A stretch of DNA of 33,339 bases, from positions 1 through 33,339 of the forward strand of contig DVDX01000034.1 in NCBI GenBank assembly GCA_015295985.1, given 5' to 3'. Source of the DNA: Synechococcus sp. M44_DOE_062. Its GTDB lineage: Bacteria; Cyanobacteriota; Cyanobacteriia; Thermostichales; Thermostichaceae. The position numbers and the translations under genes are program-made. Under the pieces are notes generated by a model. The model saw only the letters and a program-made list of their open reading frames with translations. It made no database searches and was not told the DNA's origin. This document shows, piece by piece, positions 1 to 9,228 of this stretch. Within the stretch, counting starts at the first letter, position 1; each line of letters starts with the position of its first letter.

Positions 1-102
1 GGCGTCGGCGTCGGAGTGGGTGTTGGGGTGGGCGTCGGCGTCGGAGTGGGTGTTGGTGTCGGAGTGGGTGTGGGCGTTGGGGTGGGTGTCGGTGTTGGGG
101 TG
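1..102. repeat. Tandem 6-base repeat encoding Thr-Pro
   Basis: A hexanucleotide repeat reads as alternating Thr-Pro on the minus strand, within the DUF4347/CshA gene. The first two 30-base blocks (1-30 and 31-60) are almost identical, so there is also a higher-order 30-base period. It encodes an extended, probably wall-spanning or stalk-like linker. The left boundary is not visible. Confidence 0.85.
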
Positions 103-1859
103 GCGGCGGGAGTGACTGTAATAGTAATGGTTGCTTGGTTGGAAATCAGCCCTCCCGTATCCTTTACTGTATATTTGATTGGAGTGGTAGAGCCTGTGAA
201 GCCCGGCACTGGAGTGAAGGTGACTCCCCAAGTGGTCGAATCGAGGGTATATGTGCCTTCCCCGGCAACTGTCAGAGTGGTTTGCTGTCCAGGAGTGAGC
301 GGGTCTAGGTCGATAGTACTGGGATCCAAGTTAAAGGCATAAGCTGTGTCATTGGACAGCACATTAATGGTGACCGGTGTGTTGGTTGGAGTAGTGGCCG
401 AGTCATCTTTAGCAACGGGGTTGTAAGCAACAATGCCCCCTCCTGCCGTCATGTCCCAGCCGCCGCTACCCTCTGGCGTATTTGTTGGAAACACGCTGGA
501 GTCTTTGAAGTCCTTGATTGAGCCATTCACATCCTTCCCAACTACTGAGTAACCGAAGAACTTTTGATTAGGCTTTATGCCCAGATCCTGATAACTTACG
601 AAAATGCCTGACAACTTCTGGTTATTTGGCTTAGCTGTAATGTTCGTATCCAGAACTTTACTTCCACACTCGTCGTTATGAACATTTGTAAATGGTATTA
701 GCGTTCCCTTCCCCCAAGTAGCACCGGCTGCAATGACAGAGCCATAACCAAATTGTGTGGGGTCTGGATCAAAAGCCGTAATAGCAGCAATCCTAAAAAA
801 GTCGTTTCCTCCTCTATCTAGAAGTAAAAAGCCAATCTTATCAAGGTTTGTAGAAGGAGCAGTTATTCCGCCTGGGGTTATAAAGTCTACCCTCTCAATA
901 TTGTTACTGTTCGTACCGGTATTTGCAAATAGATTATCCGCGCCAGCCTTGATAACTGGGTTTGATGGGTTGATTAAGAGAACCTGCTCCATGGATGTAA
1001 TTCCCAGAGTGCCAGGCTTGTCTGGCGGAATGACCCAGATAACGTTGCATACACCAGATCTATTGGAGTTATTAACTCTCCTCAGAACAACTTGATCGGT
1101 TGCACCGATTAGAGACAGCTTTTGACCACCCACCTCAATGTTTGTCAGTACAGATCCAGCATCTAAGGTGGGAATAGCAGCCGCTTGAAGTGTGTGCTGA
1201 TAGCTGTGATCAATTACTCCTTCAACCACAATCGTAGGGGTAGTAACGCTGCCAGCCGTGGCTTCCAAAACCCAATCTGCTCCGGCTTTGGCATGGCCTG
1301 TGCGGTTTGTAGAAGCAGCAATATCAGCTCCTGTCAGGTGGGCCATTTGCTCTATGAAGAGTCTGCCCTCCGGCTCTGCTGCCACCTCGCAGCCGTAGAT
1401 TAAAATGTCCGCATCATCCGCAAGGCTGGATTTCCAATCTGCCAGTAAGTCCGCGTATTCAGGCAAGTTTTCTCGGCTGAGAATTCTTCCACCCAAGGAG
1501 AGGGAACCTGCTTTCCCGTGAGACAGGATGTGTAGGGCTTTGATGCCTTTCCGTCCTCGCAGTGTCTCTGTGATCTGCTTAATCCCATCTTTATTGGGAT
1601 CCAGAAAAACAACTTCCGTGCCAGGACGAATGCCTGCCAATAAGATTGCCAATTCCGGCAAGGTTTGATCGATAAAAACCAGCTCATCCTGCCTAGGGTG
1701 TTGCAGAGACGCTTCTTTGGATGCAGGGAAGCCAGCCTGCTCTACCCCCAAGAGAACCATCAGCACGGCTGTGGAAACGGCACCCAAGCTGCGACTAAAG
1801 AAGCAAAGCAATCTTTCCGATTGAGCAGGACGAGAGGAAGACAGTTTTGGGGTCAGCAT
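1..1859 (-). CDS. DUF4347 / CshA-repeat surface protein, C-terminus beyond window
   Basis: A continuous minus-strand frame of 619 codons starts at ATG 1859 and is still open at the left edge. A GAGGAG ribosome-binding site lies 6 bases before the ATG. Order of parts: a hydrophobic signal-like segment (about residues 25-45); a DUF4347 domain (about 60-220) with the family-like segments [21 protein letters not shown] and [11 protein letters not shown]; an unrecognised region (about 225-460); then a CshA-type fibril / cadherin-like repeat (about 465-575, with GEGTYTLD and [10 protein letters not shown]). A Thr-Pro repeat follows. DUF4347 proteins in cyanobacteria are usually large, exported and calcium-rich or adhesin-like. 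It is the third gene of a minus-strand set with two lipoproteins. It is visibly more AT-rich than its neighbours and poor in GGGATCCC, which suggests transfer or fast evolution. Substrate or ligand is unknown. Confidence 0.82.
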   Translation of the reverse strand, partial: MLTPKLSSSRPAQSERLLCFFSRSLGAVSTAVLMVLLGVEQAGFPASKEASLQHPRQDELVFIDQTLPELAILLAGIRPGTEVVFLDPNKDGIKQITETLRGRKGIKALHILSHGKAGSLSLGGRILSRENLPEYADLLADWKSSLADDADILIYGCEVAAEPEGRLFIEQMAHLTGADIAASTNRTGHAKAGADWVLEATAGSVTTPTIVVEGVIDHSYQHTLQAAAIPTLDAGSVLTNIEVGGQKLSLIGATDQVVLRRVNNSNRSGVCNVIWVIPPDKPGTLGITSMEQVLLINPSNPVIKAGADNLFANTGTNSNNIERVDFITPGGITAPSTNLDKIGFLLLDRGGNDFFRIAAITAFDPDPTQFGYGSVIAAGATWGKGTLIPFTNVHNDECGSKVLDTNITAKPNNQKLSGIFVSYQDLGIKPNQKFFGYSVVGKDVNGSIKDFKDSSVFPTNTPEGSGGWDMTAGGGIVAYNPVAKDDSATTPTNTPVTINVLSNDTAYAFNLDPSTIDLDPLTPGQQTTLTVAGEGTYTLDSTTWGVTFTPVPGFTGSTTPIKYTVKDTGGLISNQATITITVTPAATPTPTPTPTPTPTPTPTPTPTPTPTPTPTPTPT

Positions 1860-1941
1860 TCAACACTCCTCGGCTCTCTCAGCGCGTTCTCTTGAAGCAC
1901 AAAATCAGCTCACATCAAGCTTGACTAAAACGAGGCAATCA

Positions 1942-2916
1942 TCAATTATCTACCCTCACCGAAACCGTGTTGCTAAAGAGCAACGATCCCGATGCTGAAC
2001 GAACCACGGCCCTGTTGGTAATGATGGTGGGAAGAGCAGGAGCTTCAGGGGTAGGCACCCCTGTGGGCGGAGCAGTTGGAAACTCCACCTGTGGAGTGGG
2101 TCGAGGTGTTGGAAAGTCCGTCGGCGCAGGGGGTAGGGGTACGGGAATGCGGAGGCGGCAGGGCTGATCCGATTGATTGCCTTCTGGGGCATAGCAAACG
2201 CGAATGAGATCCTCCACAAAGCGAAGCTGATTAAAACTAAGTTGATCCGCTTGTCGAATGATGTCCGTAATGATTTCCTCCAGGTCTCGGGCTGTTCTGG
2301 AAAGAGGTACGCTGACAAACAAAATGTTCTCCAGATCCCTAACCTCAGGAGGGGCTAGGTTGGAAAAAGGCACTCTATCCCGCTCCCGCAGCAAGATGCG
2401 ATAAAGGGCTTCGCTCCAAGGGGAAACATCCACAGCAGCACTGAAAGCAAATCCCCGCAGGGGTGTAGGCTGGCCGGACTGACGCCCTTGGCCCAATAGG
2501 TTGGACTGAACCGATACCAATCTCCCTGGCGGCTGAGTGATCGATCCGGAAAAGGGGATGGTGAACCGCAAGTTGCCATCCAAGGCAGTGGTTGACAGGG
2601 CAGGCAACAAAATGTCCCCTCTTGAGCTTAGGTTGAACAACTCAACCTTGTTGCCTCTTGAAAAGAGAGGCCCTCCCAGGCAAAGGGCGGCTGTTGAGCC
2701 TGGCGGGCAAAGCTGAGCAAAGGGATCCACCACCAACCCCAAAATGGCAGAAGCAAAGCCGGAGCCGGGATCCCTTGGCGGCGACCCCACAGTCGAGGGG
2801 CTGCTGGAGGTGCCACCGCAACTTTTCAACAGAGGGGCTAGGCAGCCTGCCAGAGCAGCTAGGGCAAGGGCAGCCCGTTGATAAAACCGTTTGGAGAGTC
2901 TTGGTCGTTGAAGCAT
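1942..2916 (-). CDS. Putative lipoprotein of unknown function, Pro/Thr-rich
   Basis: Predicted 324 residues, family not recognised. The N-terminus is basic, then hydrophobic, and ends in a lipobox LAGC (residues 22-25), so export and lipid anchoring are likely. A Ser/Gly/Pro-rich linker follows. The central region (about 60-240) looks globular and mixes beta-like segments with a helical, acidic stretch. Residues about 245-295 are rich in Pro and Thr (for example PTPRPTPQ), resembling the linker of the next gene downstream. The C-terminus (about 295-324, NTVSVRVDN at the end) is beta-like. It begins 68 bases after the VWA lipoprotein gene and ends 82 bases before the DUF4347 gene, all on the same strand, so the three are probably co-transcribed and act together at the cell surface. 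Confidence 0.7.
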   Translation of the reverse strand: MLQRPRLSKRFYQRAALALAALAGCLAPLLKSCGGTSSSPSTVGSPPRDPGSGFASAILGLVVDPFAQLCPPGSTAALCLGGPLFSRGNKVELFNLSSRGDILLPALSTTALDGNLRFTIPFSGSITQPPGRLVSVQSNLLGQGRQSGQPTPLRGFAFSAAVDVSPWSEALYRILLRERDRVPFSNLAPPEVRDLENILFVSVPLSRTARDLEEIITDIIRQADQLSFNQLRFVEDLIRVCYAPEGNQSDQPCRLRIPVPLPPAPTDFPTPRPTPQVEFPTAPPTGVPTPEAPALPTIITNRAVVRSASGSLLFSNTVSVRVDN

Positions 2917-2984
2917 CTTCTTATCGCCCCGCTTTTTTTAGTCAGTAGGGTGGATATGTGAGGTCAAAAGCGTGCCAAGTTGCT

Positions 2985-4112
2985 CTAGCGGGATCCCACC
3001 GTGAGAACGGCGTCGTTGAAGGGCACTACAAAACGGCTTCCTTCTCTCTCAACCCGCAGCTCGCCGCTGAGAAGATAAGAACCAGCAGGTAGCGGAACAC
3101 TGCTTTGCACCCTCACCTGCAGGCGGTGCTCCCCAATGGCGGCAGGGAACAAATTGGCAAAGGGAGCTTCCAACACTTCAGAAAACCGTGCCAGCACGAA
3201 AGTCCCCTCTGTAGCTGCGGCCAGACTTTGTAACTCCAGAAGATTCAAATCGACCCCTAACCCAACCACATACACGGTGAGCTTTTGTCCCCGCTCCCTG
3301 GCCAGGGCTGTCAGCTCCTGGGTAGCTTGGTTGATGGAACGGGTGCTTTCGTTATCAATACCATCGGTAAACACCACCAAACGGCGGTTGAAACGCTCGT
3401 TGGGCCGAAAATCGCTTAAGAAACGCCCCGCTTCCACCGTGGCATCGTAGAGGGCAGTGTTCCCCCCCGGAACAGCGCGCAAGACGCCTCGTCTTAGTAG
3501 CTCTTTGTCGCCGGTGAAGTCCTGTAGGAGCTGAGCTGTGCGCAGGGGCTGCCCCAAAGCTGTAAGGCCAAAACCTGCCCCCCGGTTGTCAAAGCGCAGA
3601 ATAGCGCCCAAATCCAGAGGTGCAGGGCGAAATTGATCCAAGAGCCGAAAAACAGCCAGGAAGCGCCGAGATTGGGGATCCAAAACCAGCAGGCTGCCTG
3701 AGCCATCCATCAGCACAGCCATGAGCAAAGGCCGCTGAGCCAGATCCGACGGAGGGTTCTCGATCCGAGTGGGCGTTAGGGTCAAGGCTACCGGCTGCGG
3801 GATCCCCAGCAAATCGGTTACTCGGTTGACCTGCAAGCTGACCTGGCTGACGGAGAGCTGGGTTACTGGTTGGGGCGGATCCCCGCCTTGCAAGAGGGCA
3901 AGGTTGAACTCCATTTCCCCTTGCGTACCAGAAAAGGAGCGGGTTAGAGCGCCATTGAACGTCAGGCGAGCTTGGGATCCCACAGCAGACGGATCAATGC
4001 CTGTACCGCCAGAAGAGCCACAGCCGGCAAGGCAGCTTCCCACGAGAACCAGGAGAAACAGCCAACCGGTCTTTCGGTTTTTCACTCGACGAGGCTGCAT
4101 CTTCAGACTCAT
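2985..4112 (-). CDS. VWA-domain lipoprotein
   Basis: Predicted 375 residues. A twin-basic N-terminus and hydrophobic stretch end in a lipobox LAGC (28-31) and a Gly/Ser linker, so it is an exported lipoprotein. A beta-rich domain (about 45-125) precedes a von Willebrand factor A domain (about 129-320). The metal-ion-dependent adhesion site is visible as DGSGS (136-140), and VVFTDGIDNES (about 245-255) supplies the later MIDAS Asp. The last 50 residues are beta-like. VWA domains bind protein partners through a metal ion. First gene of the surface set with the lipoprotein at 1942-2916 and the DUF4347 protein. The ATG at 4112 was chosen; a second Met four codons later is possible. The 251 bases upstream have no gene and must hold the promoters for this set and for the divergent gene at 4364. 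Confidence 0.82.
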   Translation of the reverse strand: MSLKMQPRRVKNRKTGWLFLLVLVGSCLAGCGSSGGTGIDPSAVGSQARLTFNGALTRSFSGTQGEMEFNLALLQGGDPPQPVTQLSVSQVSLQVNRVTDLLGIPQPVALTLTPTRIENPPSDLAQRPLLMAVLMDGSGSLLVLDPQSRRFLAVFRLLDQFRPAPLDLGAILRFDNRGAGFGLTALGQPLRTAQLLQDFTGDKELLRRGVLRAVPGGNTALYDATVEAGRFLSDFRPNERFNRRLVVFTDGIDNESTRSINQATQELTALARERGQKLTVYVVGLGVDLNLLELQSLAAATEGTFVLARFSEVLEAPFANLFPAAIGEHRLQVRVQSSVPLPAGSYLLSGELRVEREGSRFVVPFNDAVLTVGSR

Positions 4113-4363
4113 TTCGGGTGTCGGTGTAAGTGTAGAGAGGGGTAGGAAGATCGGACATTACCACTCAGTAATTCCAAAAGCTACCGTAGCGCTGGGTATA
4201 AAATGTAAAGATCTTTTTACCACTCATGGGGAGCATTCTCGCCGACCAAATGAGGCCAGCGCTCTCTTCCATGACCTACAGTGCATAACAACTAGTGCAT
4301 CACGGCCTGTCAATGGGGGTGTAAGCTCTAAAGGGATCCCCTGGGTGAGGAGGATGGCCGGAT

Positions 4364-5038
4364 ATGGCAGCAAAGCAACTGAAGTTCTACTGGAGCCCTC
4401 AATTCCAGCTCTTTAGCTGCGATGGAGCCAAGCTGGAGGGGCATGGTTTCATTCAAACCAACCCTTCCCACGATCTGGTGCATCTGTTCATTGCCGCCAA
4501 CGGCAACCTGCCCTGGCAGCCGGTGGAAAGCCGCGAGCAAACTTGCTTTGCCGAGTACAACGCGGTGATGCTGGAGCACCTGTTGGTGAACTGTTTTAAC
4601 GCAGGAGCCCTGGGATCCCTGCCCACCCAGCAGATCATTCCAGAGGCGCGGAAATTCTTGCGGTGGTTTGTTTCAGAACACTACGCCCCCTTTCCAGTTT
4701 CTGAAGAAGAGGCTTTTCGCCGCTTTGCCGAGCACCTGGATATTGAGCGCATTGTGCGTTTGTTCCCCTATTTTTACAGTCTGCGGGCTTGGGAATGCTT
4801 CAGCCCCAATTACCGCGCCGAGACCTACGATCTGGAGTTCACCTCCGAGGATGATCCCGTTCGAGAGGCCCCGGAATGGGCGGCGGATCCCAACATTTTG
4901 CAAACCCAAGAACTGGTGAGACAAAAACTGGCTGAAGCGGTGGCCGAGGCAAGATCAGGCTGGCCCAAGCCAGAGCCCGTTTTCTCGCCAACCCCCTCAA
5001 CTTCACCGCCGTTCCATCCCCGAGCCAAGTCTGAATAA
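4364..5038 (+). CDS. Conserved-looking hypothetical protein
   Basis: Predicted 224 residues, family not recognised. The start at 4364 follows a GAGGAGG ribosome-binding sequence with about 10 bases of spacing. The body (about 1-185) is a soluble, mixed alpha/beta-looking domain with many aromatic residues, no signal peptide and no membrane segment. The last 40 residues are low complexity, rich in Pro, Ser and Thr, so probably disordered. It is transcribed away from the VWA lipoprotein and toward tyrS. Two AGTGCAT direct repeats (4280-4286 and 4294-4300) lie about 65 bases upstream and could be a regulator site. Codon usage and the GGGATCCC content match the neighbouring housekeeping genes, so it looks native. 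No function is proposed. Confidence 0.7.
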   Translation: MAAKQLKFYWSPQFQLFSCDGAKLEGHGFIQTNPSHDLVHLFIAANGNLPWQPVESREQTCFAEYNAVMLEHLLVNCFNAGALGSLPTQQIIPEARKFLRWFVSEHYAPFPVSEEEAFRRFAEHLDIERIVRLFPYFYSLRAWECFSPNYRAETYDLEFTSEDDPVREAPEWAADPNILQTQELVRQKLAEAVAEARSGWPKPEPVFSPTPSTSPPFHPRAKSE

Positions 5039-5046
5039 ATCCGGGT

Positions 5047-5163
5047 AAGGACTCCGTCCCGCTGACGCGAACGGCTGCAAACTCGCTCGCCCTCGTTGGT
5101 CGCAAAAGCGTCGCGTAGCGATATGGATCTCCCTCACCTCTAGCCCATCTCCTGGAGGGAGCA
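5047..5163. repeat. Dispersed intergenic repeat (elements A and B)
   Basis: The short gap between two convergent genes holds element A (5047-5073, beginning AAGGACTCCGTCCCGCTGA) and element B (5131-5163, beginning CCCTCACC and containing a CTCC/GGAG stem). Both recur at 16281-16347, and A recurs inverted near 29726-29748. Between them, 5094-5125 carries a CGTTGGTCGC motif also present inverted near 29848-29857. No coding potential. Possibly a REP or miniature-element family. Confidence 0.6.
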
Positions 5164-5174
5164 TGGATTTGAGG

Positions 5175-6416
5175 CTAGTCTGCACCCTCCACCAGCCGGC
5201 GAAAGGCTTTTTTGCCCACCTGCAAAACCCGTCCCGCCAGCTCCGAGGCATGGGCAAACTCCAGGTCGGGATCCTCCACCTTTTGCCCATCCAGCCGCAC
5301 AGCGCCCCCTTGGATCTGCCGACGGGCTTCCGCAGCACTCTTGCACAGGCCGGACTCTCGCAGGATGTAGCTGAGCTTAGCAGGGTAGGACAGCCGATCG
5401 ATGGCAAAGACGGGAATGGATCCCGTTTCCGCAAAGCTGCCTTCTAGCACCAACGCTTGAGCGGTGCGCTGGGCCTCTTCTGCCGCTGCAGGGGAGTGAA
5501 ACTGGGCCACAAGAGTCTTGGCCAAGAGGATCTGCCGCTGGCGGGGATCCTCCGGCAGCTCCGACAGGGGCACCGAGGTCAACAACTCAAAATAGCGCTG
5601 CACCAAGTGATCCGGCACCTTTTCCAGCTTGGAGTACATGGTGAGGGGATCCTCGGTTAACCCCACGTAGTTGTTTTTGGACTTGGACATTTTCTGGTAC
5701 CCGTCCAGCCCCTCCAAAAGCGGCACCGTCAGGCAAAACTGCGGCGTTTGGCCCTTCCAGATTTGCAGATCTCGCCCGGTGAGCAGGTTGAAGCGCTGGT
5801 CGGTTCCCCCCAGTTCCACATCGGCTGCGAGGGCCACCGAGTCGTAACCCTGCAAGAGGGGGTAGAGAAATTCGTGCAAGTACACCGGCGTCCCGGCTTG
5901 GTAGCGCTGGGCAAAGTCTTCCTTGGCCAACATCTGCCCCACCGTCATCTGGGCCTGGAGTTCGATGAGCTCACTGAGAGTCAGGCGGGCCAACCACTCG
6001 CTGTTGCGGCGCACCTCCAGTCGACCGGGGGTCTCAAAATCCAAAATCTTGCCGGCTTGCTCCAGATAGGTGCGGGCGTTTTCCTCCACTTCTGCCGGGG
6101 TGAGGCGGGGACGGGCCTCCGATTGGCCGGTGGGATCCCCTACCAGAGCTGTGAAGTCGCCGATAAGCAAAATGGCCACATGGCCCGCATCCTGAAACTG
6201 CCGCAGCTTGCGCAACACCACCGAATGGCCCAGGTGCAGATCCGGTCGGGTGGGATCGATGCCCAGCTTTACCCGCAAGGGACGATCCGCTTTCGCCAAG
6301 CGCTCCGCCAGGGCAGCAGCTCCTCCCGGAAAGATCTCGGCCACCCCCCGCTCAACAATTTGGGCTATCAACGGATCCCGGTACGTTGGCGAAACCGAGG
6401 CTGAAGATAGACTCAA
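5175..6416 (-). CDS. tyrS: Tyrosyl-tRNA synthetase
   Basis: Predicted 413 residues, normal for a bacterial TyrRS. The enzyme activates tyrosine with ATP and charges tRNA-Tyr. Visible class I signatures: DLHLGH (the HIGH motif, about residue 60) and KMSKS (about residue 245) in the Rossmann catalytic domain. The tyrosine-pocket segment is present, with LGGTDQRFN near residue 205. The C-terminus (about 345-413) is an S4 RNA-binding domain, with [19 protein letters not shown] at its start. HLGH rather than HVGH suggests the TyrZ-like branch. It is divergent from the penicillin-binding protein gene with 173 bases between them, and convergent with the unknown gene on its left. I saw no T-box leader. 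Confidence 0.96.
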   Translation of the reverse strand: MSLSSASVSPTYRDPLIAQIVERGVAEIFPGGAAALAERLAKADRPLRVKLGIDPTRPDLHLGHSVVLRKLRQFQDAGHVAILLIGDFTALVGDPTGQSEARPRLTPAEVEENARTYLEQAGKILDFETPGRLEVRRNSEWLARLTLSELIELQAQMTVGQMLAKEDFAQRYQAGTPVYLHEFLYPLLQGYDSVALAADVELGGTDQRFNLLTGRDLQIWKGQTPQFCLTVPLLEGLDGYQKMSKSKNNYVGLTEDPLTMYSKLEKVPDHLVQRYFELLTSVPLSELPEDPRQRQILLAKTLVAQFHSPAAAEEAQRTAQALVLEGSFAETGSIPVFAIDRLSYPAKLSYILRESGLCKSAAEARRQIQGGAVRLDGQKVEDPDLEFAHASELAGRVLQVGKKAFRRLVEGAD

Positions 6417-6563
6417 ATCCTGCTCCTCCGGCTGAACCCATGAGCCATTCTAATCCCACGCAAAAGATGCTCGGTTCTCAACTCAAGATCTTCTCCACCT
6501 GAACCTGGTTCGAGTTGTCGATGGGTGGGGTTGGCCATCCTGCCGCGCCGATAGACGCCGCCC

Positions 6564-6569
6564 TATAAT
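6564..6569 (+). promoter_or_regulatory. Possible -10 element before the penicillin-binding protein gene
   Basis: A perfect TATAAT lies 20 bases before the TTG start and 50 bases before an in-frame GTG at 6620. No convincing -35 is seen at 16-18 bases. If the -10 is used, the GTG start would have a more normal leader. Confidence 0.35.
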
Positions 6570-6589
6570 AAGTCTGGCTTGTTGTTGCT

Positions 6590-8608
6590 TTGCAACACGG
6601 ACGTGACAGGGTTTTTGACGTGACCTACGGTCGCAGACCATTGGCCCACCGGGCGAGAAAGCCAAGGGTAGAGCGTTTCTCCAGTTCCCCTTTTTCCCGA
6701 TCGGGGTTTGACGAGCAGGCCGACTATGCCCCACCCACTCGCCCCTCGCGGATTGGCCAGGTTGCCGGTGTGGTAGGCAATCTGTTGCTGGGATCCCTGC
6801 TTCTGGGATCCACGGCGACGGCTGCCGGATTGGTGGGGTTGGCCATCAGCTTCCGCAACTTGCCGGATGTGCATCAACTGCGGGATTACGTGCCCATTGC
6901 CACCACCCACATCGTCGATATTCGGGGCGAGCCCATTGCCAGCCTACACGGGGAGGCCAACCGGGAAGTGATCTCTCTTGAACAGGTCTCACCGGAAATG
7001 AAAAAGGCTTTGCTGGCCATTGAAGACAGCCACTTCTACACCCATCCAGGGATTAATCCGGTCAGCTTGGGCCGGGCAATCCTGGGCAGTGTAGGGGGGG
7101 GTATAGGCTCGGCGGGAGGGGGATCCACCCTGACGATGCAATTGGTGAAGAACCTGTTTTTGAGGCCGGAGCGCACCCTCAGCCGCAAAGTTGCCGAGAT
7201 CGTGTTGGCGGTGCGCCTAGAGCAGGTCTTCAGCAAAGATGAGATCCTGGAGATGTACCTCAACCAGGTGTATTGGGGGCACAACCTCTACGGCATTCAG
7301 GCGGCGGCCCGCAGCTACTTCAACAAGGATGCGGCTGAACTGAACTTGGCTGAAGCGGCGATGTTGGCCGGGATCCTGCCGGCCCCGGAAACCCTGAGCC
7401 CCTTTCGCAACCCGGAGGGAGCCAAACGGCGACAACACCTGGTGCTGGATCGTCTGGTGGAGCTGAACTGGATCACCCCAGCAGAAGCCCAGGTGGCCCG
7501 CGAACAAAAATTGACCTTGGGCCGTATCACCTCCTTTCAAAGCAACGCTCCGGCGGTTACCGATGCCATTGAGGCGGAGCTGCAGCGTCGCTATGGGGAA
7601 CAAGCTCTCATGCAGGGAGGGCTGCGGGTTCAGTCCACCATCGATCTGCGTCTGCAACGCCTTGCCCAGCGCATTGTCAACGAAGATGGCCCTCGCATTG
7701 GGGCAGCTCGTCGTGCCGATCAAATGGCTTTAGCGGCGGTGGATCCCCGTACTGGCTACGTGAAGGCCATTGTAGGCGGGATCAATGCTCAGCGGGGCCA
7801 ATTTAACCGCGCCACCCAGGCGTTTCGCCAAACGGGATCCACCTTCAAGCCTTACGTGTATTACGCAGCTCTGGCCAGCGGGCGCTATTCACCCGGCAGC
7901 ATTTTGGAAGATACCCCCGTCACCTATCCCGGCTCGCCGCCCTACAGCCCGAAAAACTACGACAACACCTTTTATGGCCCCCTCACCTTTGCCCGGGCTT
8001 TGGAACTCTCCCGCAATGTGCCCACCGTCAAGTTAGCCGATGATGTCGGGATCCGCAACGTCATTGCAGCGGCTCAGGCCACGGGTATTACTGCCGAGAT
8101 GTCCCCCAACTTGGCCACAGCTCTGGGCTCGGCCAGCATCAGCCCCCTGGAGATGGCGGCCAGCTATGCGGTGTTTGCCAACGGCGGGTATCGGGTGGAG
8201 CCGACCCTTTTGGCCCAGGTGGTGGATCGCAACGGCCAAATCCTCTTCGAGGCCAGGCCCCAGCCAGAGCGGGTTTTGGATCCCTGGGCGGTGGCGGTGC
8301 TCAATCAAATCCTCAAAGGGGTAGTGACCCAAGGCACCGGGACGGCGGCTCGTCTGGATGATGGGCGACCCGTGGCTGGCAAAACCGGCACCACCTCCGA
8401 TTTCCGCGACGCTTGGTTCATCGGCTATGTGCCGCAACTGTCGACCGCCATTTGGATTGGCAACGACAACAACTCCCCCATGCTGCCCGGCACCGCCGGC
8501 GGGGCTTTTGTCGCCCCCACCTGGAAGCGCTTCATGACCGAGGCTCTACAAGGGATCCCACCCCAGGACTTCCCCAGCCCGTATCAATTTCCCCCTCCCC
8601 GACCATGA
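6590..8608 (+). CDS. Class A penicillin-binding protein (PBP1A-like)
   Basis: Bifunctional peptidoglycan synthase: it polymerises lipid II and cross-links the peptides in the periplasm. About 672 residues from a TTG start; the in-frame GTG at 6620 is an alternative. The cytoplasmic N-terminus is basic, followed by one membrane anchor (about 55-85). The glycosyltransferase 51 domain shows IEDSHFYTHPG (catalytic Glu, about 145), GGSTLTMQLVKNLF and YLNQVYWG. The transpeptidase domain shows the SxxK box TGSTFK (about 420), the SxN box SRN and the KTGT box (about 590). All catalytic motifs are intact. Its stop overlaps the start of the coiled-coil gene (ATGA), so the two are translated together. 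The upstream spacer may also hold the divergent tyrS promoter. Confidence 0.93.
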   Translation: MQHGRDRVFDVTYGRRPLAHRARKPRVERFSSSPFSRSGFDEQADYAPPTRPSRIGQVAGVVGNLLLGSLLLGSTATAAGLVGLAISFRNLPDVHQLRDYVPIATTHIVDIRGEPIASLHGEANREVISLEQVSPEMKKALLAIEDSHFYTHPGINPVSLGRAILGSVGGGIGSAGGGSTLTMQLVKNLFLRPERTLSRKVAEIVLAVRLEQVFSKDEILEMYLNQVYWGHNLYGIQAAARSYFNKDAAELNLAEAAMLAGILPAPETLSPFRNPEGAKRRQHLVLDRLVELNWITPAEAQVAREQKLTLGRITSFQSNAPAVTDAIEAELQRRYGEQALMQGGLRVQSTIDLRLQRLAQRIVNEDGPRIGAARRADQMALAAVDPRTGYVKAIVGGINAQRGQFNRATQAFRQTGSTFKPYVYYAALASGRYSPGSILEDTPVTYPGSPPYSPKNYDNTFYGPLTFARALELSRNVPTVKLADDVGIRNVIAAAQATGITAEMSPNLATALGSASISPLEMAASYAVFANGGYRVEPTLLAQVVDRNGQILFEARPQPERVLDPWAVAVLNQILKGVVTQGTGTAARLDDGRPVAGKTGTTSDFRDAWFIGYVPQLSTAIWIGNDNNSPMLPGTAGGAFVAPTWKRFMTEALQGIPPQDFPSPYQFPPPRP

Positions 8609-8964
8609 GCTATAGCGAGGAGCGGCTGGTGCGCATCGAGCGCACCGTCGAGGCCAATGCTCAGGCCATCGCCCAACTGGCCCGACAGAACCAAGAGGTG
8701 CTGCAGACCATTGCCGGCACCGAGGAGCGCATTGCTAGGGCTGAGGAACGCATTGCCAAAGCCGAGGAACGCATTGCCAAAGCGGAGGAACGCATCGAGG
8801 CCGAGATCAAACGGTGGGACGAGCGGTTTTTCCAGCTCAGCCGTGATACCCTCAACTTCACCCGCAATGTGGTTACCATTGCCGCCATCACGGCAGTTTT
8901 AATCCCCCTGCTTAGGGATGTCGCTCCCCTGCTGATTGAGCTGCTGCGGGAGGGATCCCGTTAG
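8605..8964 (+). CDS. Small coiled-coil protein with C-terminal membrane segment
   Basis: Predicted 119 residues, family not recognised. The start ATG at 8605 overlaps the stop of the penicillin-binding protein gene as ATGA, which implies translational coupling and a likely shared function. Residues about 5-75 are strongly heptad-like and charged, with near-perfect seven-residue repeats of the type EERIAKA encoded by 21-base tandem repeats (about 8721-8800). Residues about 88-112 (VVTIAAITAVLIPLLRDVA) form one hydrophobic segment, so a C-terminally anchored protein with a cytoplasmic coiled coil is likely. The repeat suggests recent length change. A scaffold or regulator for the peptidoglycan synthase is a reasonable inference, but nothing in the sequence proves it. 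Confidence 0.78.
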   Translation: MSYSEERLVRIERTVEANAQAIAQLARQNQEVLQTIAGTEERIARAEERIAKAEERIAKAEERIEAEIKRWDERFFQLSRDTLNFTRNVVTIAAITAVLIPLLRDVAPLLIELLREGSR

Positions 8965-9228
8965 CCCCCTGTAGCCGGGACGATCTTGCTTTTCCGACGG
9001 CTGGCGAACGAGTGGTTATCGGCAATTGCGCTGAGACTACCGCGGTTCCACCTCTCTGGGGTCAAGCAGGGCTCCAGCCGGAATCGAGGTGTCCAAGGGA
9101 TCCCAGCGCGTACTGATTCTGAGTTAAACTAAGACTGCAAAGAAAGGTAACGCCTTTTTCTGGTTATCCTGACCCTTCGCCGCGTTCTTTCTTGCATTCC
9201 TTGCACAAGACACAGAGGACAGACAATT

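Noticed and set aside
1-102. Possible CRISPR-like array at the left edge
   Set aside because: The repeat unit is 6 bases without spacers and keeps a coding frame; it is a Thr-Pro tract.
1400-1687. 95-codon minus-strand frame inside the DUF4347 gene
   Set aside because: Out of frame with the long open frame 1-1859, which has the domain motifs and a ribosome-binding site.
5748-6404. 218-codon plus-strand frame opposite tyrS
   Set aside because: Antisense shadow of tyrS, whose HLGH and KMSKS motifs fix the true frame.
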